DNA of 47,351 nucleotides from Pseudomonadota bacterium (GTDB lineage: Bacteria; Pseudomonadota; Gammaproteobacteria; Acidiferrobacterales; Acidiferrobacteraceae). Below, one piece after another: positions 18,278-27,424 of this stretch. The notes under the pieces were generated by a model that searched no databases, was not told the DNA's origin, and worked only from the letters and a program-made list of their open reading frames with translations. The DNA lies in assembly GCA_021841585.1 (NCBI GenBank), contig JAKBUS010000012.1:1-47351 (forward strand), in the 5' to 3' direction. Numbering within the stretch: position 1 is the stretch's first letter; each line of letters opens with the position of its first letter. Both the position numbers and the translations under genes were made by a program.

Positions 18278-18850
18278 GTGTTGATCGAGGCGCGCCGTAG
18301 CCGGCTTGTCCTGGTCGATCTTCAGACCCGGCTGTACGCGGCGATGACGCCGTCCTCGCCCAACTTTCTGGCGCGTATCCTGCTGCTGGCGCGCGCCGCC
18401 GCCGCACTCAATGTCCCGGCCTTGGCGACACGCCAGTATCCGCGGGGCCTGGGACCGCTGCTCCCGGGGCTCGCCCAAGCCTTGGCGGATTCCGTGCCGA
18501 TATTCGACAAGATGACCTTCTCGTGTTGCGCCGATAGCGCCCTCGGCGAGGCCTTGGGCGGCGACCGCGATCAGGTGCTGCTCGCCGGTATCGAGACCCA
18601 TGTCTGCGTGCTTCAGACCGCCCTGGACCTTAAAGAGCGTGGACGCGAGGTCTATGTGATCGCCGATGCCTGCGCGAGTCGCGCACCCGAGGATCATCGC
18701 CAGGCGCTCGAGCGCATGGGCCGCGAGGGCGTGCGGTTGGCCTCGGTGGAATCAACAGTCTTCGAATGGTTGCGTGACGCCCGGCATCCGCACTTTCGGG
18801 AGCTCGCCTGCGCGATCAGGGACTTGCCGAAGATGGGGCCGGATTCGTAA
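18278..18850 (+). CDS. Isochorismatase-fold cysteine hydrolase, YcaC-like
   Basis: A 190-residue hydrolase with the catalytic triad of the family: Asp14 (LVLVDLQTRL), Lys78 (FDKMTFSC) and Cys110 (GIETHVCVLQTALDL). The substrate is unknown; relatives act on amides or isochorismate-like compounds. It starts at GTG three bases after the rhodanese stop. Its last 35 bp overlap the convergent waaA. Confidence 0.88.
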   Translation: MLIEARRSRLVLVDLQTRLYAAMTPSSPNFLARILLLARAAAALNVPALATRQYPRGLGPLLPGLAQALADSVPIFDKMTFSCCADSALGEALGGDRDQVLLAGIETHVCVLQTALDLKERGREVYVIADACASRAPEDHRQALERMGREGVRLASVESTVFEWLRDARHPHFRELACAIRDLPKMGPDS

Positions 18851-20096
18851 GGAAGGGCGTGAGGAGCGCGCGTGTGCGCCCCAGGGCTCCCTGGTGGGCG
18901 CGCACCAGGGATTCACCGGCGAGGCTTGCCGCCTGCCGCACCCGTGCGTCGCCAAGATAGATCCGGGCGGCCGCGATCAGACCGTCCTCATCGGCGACCC
19001 GCACCCCGGCGCCGGCTTGCAGCGTAAGTTGCGCGATCTCATCGAAGTTGAACATGTGCGGGCCGAAGACCACCGGCACCCCCAAGGCCAGGGCCTCGAG
19101 CGGGTTGTGCCCCCCGGTGTCGACCAGCGAGCCGCCGATGAAGGCGCAGTCGCTGGCCGCGAAAAACAGCATGAGTTCCCCCATGGTGTCTCCCAACAAC
19201 ACCTCCGTCGCCTCGCTTACCGCAAGGCCGGCGCTGCGTGTCACCACCGCCATGCCCTCCGCCCGCGCAAGCCGGCCCACCGATTCAAAGCGTTCCGGAT
19301 GGCGCGGGACCAGCACTAGCAAAAGGCGCGGGAAGCCCTCCCTCAAAACCCTGTGGGCGCTAAGGATGGTCTCCTCCTCGCCCTGGTGAGTACTGGCGGC
19401 GACCCATACCGGCCGGTCGCCCCAGGCGAGCCTCAGGGCCTGGGCCGCCTCGCGCAGGCCAGCCGTCGGCGACAGCTCGAACTTCATGTTGCCGGTCACG
19501 TGCAGGCGGGCGGCGGGGGCGCCCAAGGTGCGCAGGCGCGCGGCATCGGCCGCCGACTGGGTGGCGATCACGGCGGGTATGGCAAGGGTCCGGGCGATCA
19601 GCCGCGGGATGCGCCTGTAGCGCCCGCGGGAGCGCTCGGACAAGCGCGCATTCGCGAGAAACACCGGGATGTGGCGCCGTTCAAGGGCGGCAAACAGATG
19701 CGGCCAGATCTCGGTCTCGAGGATTATGGCCACGCGCGGCCGGACCCTGTCGAGAAAGCGTGTCACCGCCCGCGGTAGATCAAAGGGCGCGAAGCGGTGG
19801 ATCACGCTGTCGCCAAACAGCATGGTCACTTGCGCCGCCCCGGTCAGGGTCGTCGTGGTGATGAGGAGCGGCGTGTCCGGGTGTTCATCGAGGAGCGCGC
19901 GAATCAGCGGCGCGGCGGCGCGCGTCTCGCCCACCGATACCGCATGCACCCATATCGGTGCCCCGGCGATCGGCTCCCCATACCCCAGGCGTTCCACCCA
20001 GCGCGGCGCATACTCCGCGTCGTGACGCGAACGCCACCAGAGCCGCAGGAGCGCAAGTGGCAGCAAGAGGCGCGCAATGAGCGTGTACCCCCTCAT
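18816..20096 (-). CDS. waaA: Kdo transferase WaaA
   Basis: A 426-residue inner-membrane GT30 enzyme adding Kdo to lipid A precursor. An N-terminal membrane anchor (LIARLLLPLALLRLWW) is followed by HAVSVGETRAAAPLIRAL (catalytic-base Glu57), ETEIWPHLFAAL, FLANARLSERS, TGNMKFE, LVPRHPERF, GDTMGELMLFFAASD and GGSLVDTGGHNPLEAL, closely matching E. coli KdtA. ATG 20096 overlaps the waaC stop as ATGA. It is the last gene of the GT2-waaC-waaA unit. Confidence 0.97.
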   Translation of the reverse strand: MRGYTLIARLLLPLALLRLWWRSRHDAEYAPRWVERLGYGEPIAGAPIWVHAVSVGETRAAAPLIRALLDEHPDTPLLITTTTLTGAAQVTMLFGDSVIHRFAPFDLPRAVTRFLDRVRPRVAIILETEIWPHLFAALERRHIPVFLANARLSERSRGRYRRIPRLIARTLAIPAVIATQSAADAARLRTLGAPAARLHVTGNMKFELSPTAGLREAAQALRLAWGDRPVWVAASTHQGEEETILSAHRVLREGFPRLLLVLVPRHPERFESVGRLARAEGMAVVTRSAGLAVSEATEVLLGDTMGELMLFFAASDCAFIGGSLVDTGGHNPLEALALGVPVVFGPHMFNFDEIAQLTLQAGAGVRVADEDGLIAAARIYLGDARVRQAASLAGESLVRAHQGALGRTRALLTPFLTNPAPSSASP

Positions 20097-21052
20097 GCCG
20101 CCTCCCCCAGCCCCAGGCGGGCGAGCGCCGCCAGCACCTCGTCTGCCGTCGGACAGGATCGGAAGCCCCCGAGGTCGAGCGCGTCGCGCGCCAGCACCCC
20201 CGTCTGGGCCGGGTCGCTGTCCCGAAAAATCCCGACCGTCGGCCGCCCCAGGGCCGCGGCGAGGTGCAGGAGGCCGGTATCCACGCCTACCGTCATCCGT
20301 GCCCCCGCGATCACGCAGGCAAGTTCCCGTATGCCGGTGCGTGGCAGCGCCCGGGCCCCGTCCCCGATCGCCGTGGCGATCGCCGTGGCGGCCGCCTGCT
20401 CCCGGGCGTTTCCCGATGGCAGCAGGATGCCAAAGCCGCGCTCGCGAAGCGCCTTGCCGAGCGCCACCCAGTGCCCGGGGGGCCAGAGTTTCGAAGCCCG
20501 GCTGGTGGCATGGAAGGCCACGCACACGGGCTTGCCGGTGTCGCCCGCCGACGTCATGGTCAACCCGTAATCCGGCCTAGACGCAGGCAGCGGGTACCCC
20601 AGCGCACCGGCCCCCAGCATGCGATTACGCCACACCGCATGCCGATCCCAGTCCATGGCAAGGCCGCAGGTATAGAACGCCGCCGCCAGGGGCTCACGCG
20701 CTGATCGCCGGTCCGGGCCGTAGAGCGGCCCGCGGGCGAGTCGCGCGACCAGCGCGCTTTTAACCAGGCCCTGGGTGTCGAGGATCAGGTCATAGCGTGT
20801 TTGCGCAAGCCGCGCGCGCAATTCCCCCACCCCCCGCCACGTCTCCCGCTCCCAGGGTGCGCGCAGCCAGCGCCGGATGTCCGCCGGTATCACCGAATGG
20901 ATCGCCGGGTGCATCGCCGGAATATCGGCAAAGGCCGGTTCCACAAGCCAGTCGATGACGATGCCAGGCCGCATGCTGGCCATATCGGTGACCATCGGGA
21001 GGTTATGAACGACATCGCCGAGCGACGAAGTCTTGACGAGAAGGATATGCAT
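20093..21052 (-). CDS. waaC: Lipopolysaccharide heptosyltransferase I
   Basis: A 319-residue GT9 enzyme starting MHILLVKTSSLGDVVHNLP, the usual WaaC opening. DTQGLVKSALVARLA, a Kdo-binding-type basic region (AFHATSRASKLWP), AGARMTVGVDTGLLHLAAAL (nucleotide-sugar site) and a normal length identify it as the enzyme adding the first heptose to Kdo. It is in one unit with waaA (ATGA overlap) and the GT2 41 bp upstream. Confidence 0.95.
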   Translation of the reverse strand: MHILLVKTSSLGDVVHNLPMVTDMASMRPGIVIDWLVEPAFADIPAMHPAIHSVIPADIRRWLRAPWERETWRGVGELRARLAQTRYDLILDTQGLVKSALVARLARGPLYGPDRRSAREPLAAAFYTCGLAMDWDRHAVWRNRMLGAGALGYPLPASRPDYGLTMTSAGDTGKPVCVAFHATSRASKLWPPGHWVALGKALRERGFGILLPSGNAREQAAATAIATAIGDGARALPRTGIRELACVIAGARMTVGVDTGLLHLAAALGRPTVGIFRDSDPAQTGVLARDALDLGGFRSCPTADEVLAALARLGLGEAA

Positions 21053-21093
21053 CAGTTTACGTTACCGCTTGGCACCAAGGGCCAGCCAGGCCG

Positions 21094-21867
21094 TTATTTG
21101 CGCGACAATAGGTCGGCTCGATCTCGATGTTTACTGAGGAGCCACAGCTTCACGTACTTATAGTAGGTGGTCTCGGCATTGGATATGGCAAGCATCAGGC
21201 CTTCGGCGCCGTCCAGCAACCCCCTTCTGACGAAGTAGGTGCGCACGAACGACCACAGGCCATGCGCCAGGGCTTGCGCTACACCCCCTCGCTGGCCACC
21301 TTGGGCCGCCATGGCCGCGCCCGCCGATGAATAGCTGTCGACCTTGCGAAGTACCTCCTCCAGATCCCGATAGGTCTCGTGACATAGCGGCTCGCGAAGT
21401 GTTTCGACGGGACCTGACACCACAAGCCGTTCGTGAACGAGATCGTCGCTAAAGCGTGCGCGACCACGGCGAAAAAGGCGCGTCACATAATCCGGATACC
21501 AGCCCCCGTGATGTATGAAGCGCCCGCAATAACTGGACAGGCGCGGCATGCGAAAGGCGTCCGCCCGCGGTTCCGACGACAGCACCGTTCGAATCTCGGC
21601 CTGGGCCTCTTGCGGCAAGTATTCGTCGGCGTCGAGCGACAACACCCACGTGCCCGTGGCGTGATCGAGTGCGCGGTTCTTTTGAGGACCGAAGCCCGGC
21701 CAATCCGTCTCCACGACCCGCGCCCCCGATTGCCGACAAAGGGCCACGGTGCGGTCGGTGCTCCCCGAGTCCAGGACGATGATCTCGTCGGCCCACGCCA
21801 CGGAGGCAAGGCACCGCTCGATCATGTCCTCCTCGTTATGTGTGATGACGATGACGCTCAAAGACAC
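21094..21867 (-). CDS. GT2 glycosyltransferase, WaaE/KdtX-like LPS core enzyme
   Basis: A 257-residue GT-A protein with LSVIVITHNEEDMIERCL (residues 2-19), VLDSGSTDRTV (sugar-nucleotide Asp), LSLDADEYLP (DxD-like metal site, residues ~76-85) and the family's C-terminal RKVDSYSSAGAAMAAQGG and TYFVRRGLLDGAEG. The family adds beta-1,4-glucose to the first heptose of the inner core. The start is GTG. Its AAAGG site lies in an 18-bp palindrome, described separately. It heads the unit with waaC and waaA. Confidence 0.88.
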   Translation of the reverse strand: MSLSVIVITHNEEDMIERCLASVAWADEIIVLDSGSTDRTVALCRQSGARVVETDWPGFGPQKNRALDHATGTWVLSLDADEYLPQEAQAEIRTVLSSEPRADAFRMPRLSSYCGRFIHHGGWYPDYVTRLFRRGRARFSDDLVHERLVVSGPVETLREPLCHETYRDLEEVLRKVDSYSSAGAAMAAQGGQRGGVAQALAHGLWSFVRTYFVRRGLLDGAEGLMLAISNAETTYYKYVKLWLLSKHRDRADLLSRK

Positions 21868-21870
21868 GGC

Positions 21871-21888
21871 AATACCTTTGAAGGTATT
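21871..21888. promoter_or_regulatory. Palindrome covering the GT2 ribosome binding site
   Basis: AATACCTT-TG-AAGGTATT is a perfect palindrome with 8-bp arms, 3 bp upstream of the GTG start of the GT2 gene. On the transcript the arm contains the AAAGG ribosome binding site, so a hairpin could hide it; as DNA it could be an operator. Both roles are inferences. Confidence 0.5.
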
Positions 21889-22039
21889 CGGAAAGACTGC
21901 CCCCGGTTGAATCTCGACGCGCTCATTATCGGCCTATGTTCCATGACCGCTTCCGGCCTCGCCAATCACGAACGCCGACAGGCCAGTTAAGCCATACGAT
22001 GACCCGCAAAGCCCACAGTAACCCTTTTACTACAGTAAT

Positions 22040-22054
22040 CCCGCGCAGCGCGGG
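22040..22054. terminator. GC-rich hairpin, possible weak terminator
   Basis: CCCGCGC-A-GCGCGGG is a perfect 7-bp inverted repeat followed on the forward strand by GCTTTC. The T-run is too short for a strong intrinsic terminator, and no gene ends nearby. Confidence 0.3.
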
Positions 22055-22663
22055 GCTTTCATGGCCGCCAAAGCCCTTGGCTGGACCGTCCCAAGCCGCC
22101 ATCAGACTTGCCGTATTGCGGTGTTTCGCCGCACGCACCGAACCGCCCGCGCTTTAGCCTCTCAGGCCGGGTCGGTAGCCCAGCGCCACGGTAGCACGCC
22201 GTATTGAGTCGCCATGTCTCGCCGCTTCCGGCGGGCCCGCTTGGACTTCCCTATTTCCCGCGGCCCGACGAGCGGGCTTTCGACATGCTGTGCGGTCCTA
22301 ACGCTGCCTGACCCGTTTGTTTTCCACCCGCGGGGCCCAATATTTGCGCCTGCGCCAAGCGTTCATTACTCATGCACCGAAGCTTCCCATCATATCCCAA
22401 ATCTAGCTCCAAGCACGCGCCGACCACCATAAAGAGCCGCTATAGGCGCTTGTTCAGGAATCCATCCTGGCATCTCCCAAAACCCATCCGCTTCTGTTGC
22501 CGCCCTTATAAAAAGGGGCACTGGTCTCATATTTCAAGCGGCCACCCGACACGTTCCGGCCCTTGCCCACCGCGCGCGCAAGTTTGCGCGCGGCCACAGG
22601 TCGACGCTACACTTGCAACCCATATCAAAGCCGTCCTCAAGCGGCGGATCCGAAGGAGTGGTG

Positions 22664-24043
22664 GTGGAGAATCGTAGTAGCTGGGCCGCATTAACCTTGT
22701 TTGCAGTCCTTTTTTTCATCTGGCCCATTGCGCACACAATCGCCCTTAGGAACGTCCTCCTCTTTATCCTAGTCCTGTGGTTGGGAGTTCAGTGGAATCG
22801 GGAACGCGGCCGCCAGATCCTCTTTGCCTGGCACCCCGTGGCATGGGGTCTCGCCCTTTTTACGGCATGGCTATTTGTCGAGCTCCTATTCACACCGTTT
22901 TGGCGCGAAGCCTTGGGCGCGATTCAAGGTCAGTGGCTAAGCGCCTTGCTCTCGGGTTTTCTGGGTGTGGCAATCCTCGCGTGGCGAGGCGATCTATCAC
23001 CGCGAGCGGTCCTCTTGGTGTTTTTCGGAACCCTCGTTATAGAGGCCGTGGCCGTCGATGCCCAAGGCTTCCTGTGGATGATACATCACGGACAGCTCCC
23101 GCATGGCCTCGTGGGTCGGCGATGGAAGGGGTTAACGGCCGGTCCCGATAAAAGCAACTACTTAACCAATATGGGCCTCGACCTCCTCGTAGCCGAATTG
23201 AGTCTGCGCTTGGAGGGCGACCGCTTCCTTCCGATGAATCGCGCCGCGATGGGGATCATTTTTGCGCTGCTGCTTCTGAGTTCCTATTTCGAGGCCATGC
23301 GCAACGGTCTCATAGACCTCGTCATTCTGGCCGCGTTTCTCGTGGTGCGCTTCGCGTATCGCCATCGTGCTCAGTTCACGATGCGCCGCCGTCTAATCGT
23401 GGCCGGCATAGTGCTCGTCACCTTTGTTTTGATTGGCCTTGACCTTGCTTTTGATCACCGCTGGGACAGTCTCTACGCCACGATCCCCGTCGCATGGAAT
23501 ACGGCCGCGCACCGACAAGCTTGGCTAAATCCGGGCCGAACCCCTCTGCCCTTATTGCCGAACGGTCAAGCGGTTTCCCAGTCCAACTATTTACGCATCG
23601 CCTGGATCAAGGAAGGCTTCAAGTCATTATTCGATTTTCCATTGGGTCTTGGTTATGGTAGGAGCGCCTTCGGAAAGGCTATTTTGTTGAGGTTTGGTCC
23701 TGGAGCAGGCACCGCCACGTCCACCAATAATGGCTTTCTGAATCTGGCCTTAGGCGCCGGCTTCCCCGGGCTTATATTTTGGTATATATGGTATTTTTTG
23801 GCCCTTAAGGGCGCTGCGAATGGAGTCGATAGACCAAACGCTTATTGGTCTCGCGCTCTGCTCCTGATCTTACTGGATACCGGGGCACGAACGCTCGTAG
23901 ACGCAAACATGCAAGACTACATGCTCGAGCAGTTCCTGTTTCTTTGCACGTTCCTCGCTGCGAGCGCGACAATTCTCGAAAAGCCGGCCGATAAAACGCG
24001 CGAGACCCCTTATAAGACAGGTGCGGCAGCGCGCCCGCAATAA
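22664..24043 (+). CDS. O-antigen ligase/polymerase-like membrane protein
   Basis: A ~459-residue polytopic protein with about eleven hydrophobic segments. The Wzy_C-type periplasmic loop includes NYLRIAWIKEGFKSLFDFPL, GLGYGRSAFG and TSTNNGFLNLALGAGFPGL, and the region GLTAGPDKSNYLTNMGLDLL precedes it. Ligases of this family (WaaL) move O-antigen from undecaprenyl carrier to lipid A core in the periplasm; polymerases (Wzy) look similar, so the exact role is open. GTG 22664 is preferred: AAGGAG lies five bases upstream, whereas the longer TTG form (22613) has none. Codons rich in T and A (TTA, ATA) suggest lower GC than its neighbours. Confidence 0.82.
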   Translation: MENRSSWAALTLFAVLFFIWPIAHTIALRNVLLFILVLWLGVQWNRERGRQILFAWHPVAWGLALFTAWLFVELLFTPFWREALGAIQGQWLSALLSGFLGVAILAWRGDLSPRAVLLVFFGTLVIEAVAVDAQGFLWMIHHGQLPHGLVGRRWKGLTAGPDKSNYLTNMGLDLLVAELSLRLEGDRFLPMNRAAMGIIFALLLLSSYFEAMRNGLIDLVILAAFLVVRFAYRHRAQFTMRRRLIVAGIVLVTFVLIGLDLAFDHRWDSLYATIPVAWNTAAHRQAWLNPGRTPLPLLPNGQAVSQSNYLRIAWIKEGFKSLFDFPLGLGYGRSAFGKAILLRFGPGAGTATSTNNGFLNLALGAGFPGLIFWYIWYFLALKGAANGVDRPNAYWSRALLLILLDTGARTLVDANMQDYMLEQFLFLCTFLAASATILEKPADKTRETPYKTGAAARPQ

Positions 24044-24056
24044 GCGCCCAGGCCAT

Positions 24057-25220
24057 ATGCAAACGCCGGCTCGCCCTCGGGTTCTGGTATACATACCTCA
24101 CGGGGCTGTTCCAGACCGCCGTGGCTTTTCCCCGTCTATCGTCGCCTGCGAATTTGCAAAGAGGATGCGTTTGTGCACAACGCGCTTCGTGGCGGCTGCT
24201 GAGGGAGATCCCCCGGGACTTGCCAATTGGGCAGGGTTCGAGGTTGAGCGCTTACCGCCACGGCGGCTTTATGCGCGCCTGCGCAAGCTTGGCATAAAGC
24301 CTACGGGGATGACGCTGGCGCCTGGTTTTTTGAAGAGCTGCAAAAGAACGCCGCCCGACCTAATACATGCTCACCAGCTAGAATTCGCCGTGCGCGAAAT
24401 GATGCGTCGCTTCGGGCGCCGGCTTCCTGTCCTTGTTCATGCGCACGTAGTTAGTCAAAAAGCGTGCGCTTCGCGCGGTATAGCAGACCGTTACCTAGCG
24501 GTCTCCGATTATGTCGGCGTGAGCTTGGCAAAAATGGGTTATCCCGCCGATCGCATCATGACGATCCGTAATGGTGTCGACACTCAGACCTTCATGCCCG
24601 CGACGCCATCAGAGGCGGCATTGGCAAAGGCGCGTCTTGGGGTCGATCCGGATACCCCGGTCCTTGCTTTTGTGGGCCGCAAGCATGATGTGAAGGGGTA
24701 CCCAACATTCCTTGCCGTGGCCGAGCGTCTCCTCAAGAACCCCGCCCCCCTTCTCGTTCTGGCTATAGGCGCTGATCCCGAGCGGCCCACTGGGGAGAGC
24801 GGGTTTCTTGCGTCGCGGGAGCGTGAAAGGCGGCTTGCGGATAGTGGGCGCTTTCGGTCTATGCCGGCCATGCCGCAGTCCGATCTGGCGAAACTCTATC
24901 GGGCGATCGACGTGACAGTGTCACCATCCCTCGCAGAACCGCAAGGGATGGTGATGATCGAATCCATGGCGGCCGGTTGTATCACTATCAGTGCGCGCGT
25001 GGGGGGCATCCCGGAGACCATAACGGATGGTGTCACCGGCCTGCTGCTCGATGATCCGCGCGACACGGATGCGCTCTACGAAACGACCGCCCATGTATTG
25101 GCGTATCTCCCAGAATATGCACCCTTGCGGTCGGCCGCCCGCGCCCATGCGGTAGTGAACCTCGACTGGTCAGTAAGCGCGGCACGGCTCGAGGCGCTCT
25201 ACAACTCTATTCTCGCGTGA
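24057..25220 (+). CDS. GT4 glycosyltransferase
   Basis: A 387-residue GT-B enzyme: VLVYIPHGAVPDRRG N-terminal strand, PDLIHAHQLEFAVREMMRRF, DRIMTIRNGVDTQTF at mid-protein, VLAFVGRKHDVKGYPTFL opening the donor domain, and the donor-site motif SLAEPQGMVMIESMAAGC (with the E-x7-E glutamates). It probably adds a hexose to outer core or O-antigen; the donor is unknown. It starts 14 bp after the ligase-like gene, sharing its direction and lower GC. The 3' end meets a convergent GT9 gene 4 bp away. Confidence 0.88.
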   Translation: MQTPARPRVLVYIPHGAVPDRRGFSPSIVACEFAKRMRLCTTRFVAAAEGDPPGLANWAGFEVERLPPRRLYARLRKLGIKPTGMTLAPGFLKSCKRTPPDLIHAHQLEFAVREMMRRFGRRLPVLVHAHVVSQKACASRGIADRYLAVSDYVGVSLAKMGYPADRIMTIRNGVDTQTFMPATPSEAALAKARLGVDPDTPVLAFVGRKHDVKGYPTFLAVAERLLKNPAPLLVLAIGADPERPTGESGFLASRERERRLADSGRFRSMPAMPQSDLAKLYRAIDVTVSPSLAEPQGMVMIESMAAGCITISARVGGIPETITDGVTGLLLDDPRDTDALYETTAHVLAYLPEYAPLRSAARAHAVVNLDWSVSAARLEALYNSILA

Positions 25221-25224
25221 CGCC

Positions 25225-26265
25225 TCAAGAGTCGGGCTGAACGGAAGAAGTAAAAAGTGCCCCCGCGGCTTCCAGAACACGCTCCACTGTAAGGTCGCTG
25301 ACATTCCGGCTTTCAGGTTGCAGGATGATGTGGCGGCACTGCCATGGGTGCCAGCGCGTGGCATCGCTGTTTCCAAAGAAGCAGACCAGGGGCTTTTGCA
25401 GGGCAGCGGCGACGTGCATCGCGCCGCCGTCGCTCATTATAGCCCCTCGGCATGCATCGAGGGCCGCGATCAAGGTGCCGAGGTCGCGCGTCGGAAGCGG
25501 CAGCAACGAACTGCTCCCCACCGTCTGCGTGATGCGCTGCGCGAGCGCATCGTCGCCCGGATGCGTTGGGTCATTTGCCTCGCCCGGAGACCACAAAAGT
25601 AAGATCTTATGTCCTTGGTTCGTAAGCGTGCGAATGAGCGCTTCGTAGCCTTCGGCGTGCCACCGGTTGGTTGGATGGCGGGCGCTTATGTGCACGGCAA
25701 GGGGCGCTATGGGACCAAAAGCGGTCCGCACCTGGAGTTGTACGGGGGTGGAGTAGACAGGTTCCGTGGTGACGCGAGTGGCGGGAGGGCTGCCTGTCAC
25801 GCCCAGCGGTTCGAGCAGCCGGAACAAGTCCTCGACCTCGTGGCGCGGCTCCTGGGCGCGTTGCAGGACGATATCAATCCCGTCGCGCTTCCCGTCATCC
25901 GATGCGAACCCTACGATTCGCGCGCCGGGCAGCCAGCGCGCAAACTCGAGTCCCCGCGCATAGTAGCTTGCCGCCGCCAGCACCACGTAATCGAAATGAG
26001 CCGCACGCAAATCCCTCACCAATCGTATCCGTGCCCAGTACGCGCCGGGCCTTTGCCTTGGCGGAAGATGTTTGGCCTTTGCGTAGACGTAGACGCGATC
26101 GAGGTCTGGGTTGCCGGCAACGATCGGGGCGCAATAGGTGTTTGCGAGCAACGCGATATGGGCTTTGGGGTAGCGCCTCCGTAGCGCCGCAAACAGCGGG
26201 GTCGTGCATACCAGGTCGCCAATGTTGTCTCGGCGAATAAACAAAATGCGCTTCGGCTCGATCAC
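25225..26265 (-). CDS. GT9 heptosyltransferase-like protein (tandem copy B)
   Basis: A 346-residue GT9 protein with RILFIRRDNIGDLVCTTPLF at the start, a basic acceptor loop (HISARHPTNRWH), LLLWSPGEANDPTHPGDDAL and MSDGGAMHVAAALQKPLVCFFG near the C-terminus. The usual DTG of the nucleotide-sugar site is DGG. It shares these phrases with the next upstream gene, so the two look like tandem duplicates. The GTG start overlaps the upstream stop (GTGA). It is likely an outer-core transferase; the sugar is unknown. Confidence 0.88.
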   Translation of the reverse strand: MIEPKRILFIRRDNIGDLVCTTPLFAALRRRYPKAHIALLANTYCAPIVAGNPDLDRVYVYAKAKHLPPRQRPGAYWARIRLVRDLRAAHFDYVVLAAASYYARGLEFARWLPGARIVGFASDDGKRDGIDIVLQRAQEPRHEVEDLFRLLEPLGVTGSPPATRVTTEPVYSTPVQLQVRTAFGPIAPLAVHISARHPTNRWHAEGYEALIRTLTNQGHKILLLWSPGEANDPTHPGDDALAQRITQTVGSSSLLPLPTRDLGTLIAALDACRGAIMSDGGAMHVAAALQKPLVCFFGNSDATRWHPWQCRHIILQPESRNVSDLTVERVLEAAGALFTSSVQPDS

Positions 26266-27266
26266 GCCGCTCCCTCGTGCCCGATTGCGGCCAAGACGGC
26301 ATCGACCGGAATATGGTCGACGCGTGCCGCCTGCAAAACCGTATGATCCGCCCCCCAGGGACGCCATTGAATAACCTTGTGATTGCAATACAGGCCGATG
26401 ACCGGAGTTCCCACGGCGGCGGCAATATGGACATGGCCCCCATCGGACCCCACGAGCGCACGCACGGCGGCAAGGCCGGCTGCAAGCGCCAAGAGGTCGG
26501 ACGTAGGGTGGCCCAGCACCGGTAGGTCTCGGCACTGGTCGAGCAACTCCTGGGCGCGCGCGTCGTCGCCCGGGTGTTCGGGTCGAGATGCCTCTCCCGG
26601 TGACCAGAAGAGCACGAAGCGGTGTCCGTGCTCGGCACCTTTGCGGATCAGGGCCGCGAAGTTCTCGAGCGGCCACCGGTTCTCGTCTTCACGAGCGCTG
26701 ATGTGAAGGCCGATCGCCTGTCCATAGCCACGGCTCGCCAAAGACTCACGGGCGCCCGCGATCATCTCTCGCGCCAATGTCAGGCGCGGCGCGGGCGGTG
26801 GGCCGGGGATGTCCAGCGCGTAAAGTAGCTCGTAGACCCTTTCGACCTCATGGAGTGGCCGGCCGGCGTATTGATCCACGATCTGTTCGGTGATGCCGGC
26901 TAGGCGGGTCAGGTTGCGCATCTCGGAGCGCGGGTGACTACCGGCATGCAGGACCACCCGGTAGCGCTCCCGCCGCAGGCCCGCGACAAGCTTAAATCGG
27001 TCTCGTACGAGCGCCAGCGTTCCCGCGCCCGGTCTATGCTTGGATTTGACGTAGACATGGACGCGGTCGAGATAGGGGTTGCCGTCCAGCAGCGGCGCAT
27101 TGTAAGAATTGACGAGCGCACCGATATGGGCCCCTGGGTAGCGATGGCGGATCCCCTCGAAGACGGGCAAGGTGCATATGAGGTCGCCGATATTGTCGCG
27201 ACGGACGACGAGAATACGCGGCGTTTCGCGTGCTGGCTGAGAGAGGGGGTCCGATGGCACGGGCAT
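26262..27266 (-). CDS. GT9 heptosyltransferase-like protein (tandem copy A)
   Basis: About 334 residues from ATG 27266 (a TTG at 27296 would add ten). It begins ILVVRRDNIGDLICTLPVFEGI, with HISAREDENRWPLENF, RFVLFWSPGEASRPEHPGDD and GSDGGHVHIAAAVGTPVIGLY, and ends in a helical tail. Several of these phrases match the downstream GT9 gene almost word for word, including DGG in place of DTG. It is divergent from the asparagine-synthase gene, with ~160 bp for promoters. Acceptor and sugar are not predictable. Confidence 0.87.
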   Translation of the reverse strand: MPVPSDPLSQPARETPRILVVRRDNIGDLICTLPVFEGIRHRYPGAHIGALVNSYNAPLLDGNPYLDRVHVYVKSKHRPGAGTLALVRDRFKLVAGLRRERYRVVLHAGSHPRSEMRNLTRLAGITEQIVDQYAGRPLHEVERVYELLYALDIPGPPPAPRLTLAREMIAGARESLASRGYGQAIGLHISAREDENRWPLENFAALIRKGAEHGHRFVLFWSPGEASRPEHPGDDARAQELLDQCRDLPVLGHPTSDLLALAAGLAAVRALVGSDGGHVHIAAAVGTPVIGLYCNHKVIQWRPWGADHTVLQAARVDHIPVDAVLAAIGHEGAA

Positions 27267-27424
27267 GCCGGTAAGTGTATCGGAATTGCGGCGCAAAAGG
27301 TTCTTTCCAAACGCCCACCATGTTGCTATCCCGCAGGGAGTTGGTGCCTCGCTTGGAAACGGCCGTCGCTCATCCCTTCCCCGCGCCTTCCCTTGGTATG
27401 ATGCCCCACCATCTGGGAGGACTC

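Larger units (their letters stand above)
21868..22663. other. Long non-coding stretch upstream of divergent LPS genes
   Basis: About 800 bp between divergent genes without a believable coding frame; short frames on both strands have biased, proline-rich or interrupted products. It holds the palindrome at 21871-21888, a hairpin at 22040-22054 and a duplicated ACAGTAA (22014-22040 area). It must contain the promoters of both flanking units. I see no tRNA or known small RNA. Confidence 0.5.

Noticed and set aside
18816-20525. A 569-residue WaaA including an N-terminal extension
   Set aside because: The extension is waaC read in another frame; the WaaA fold and membrane anchor start at ATG 20096.
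21926-22157. Small genes in the 800-bp gap on either strand
   Set aside because: No ribosome binding sites, biased composition and overlapping frames of equal quality on both strands.
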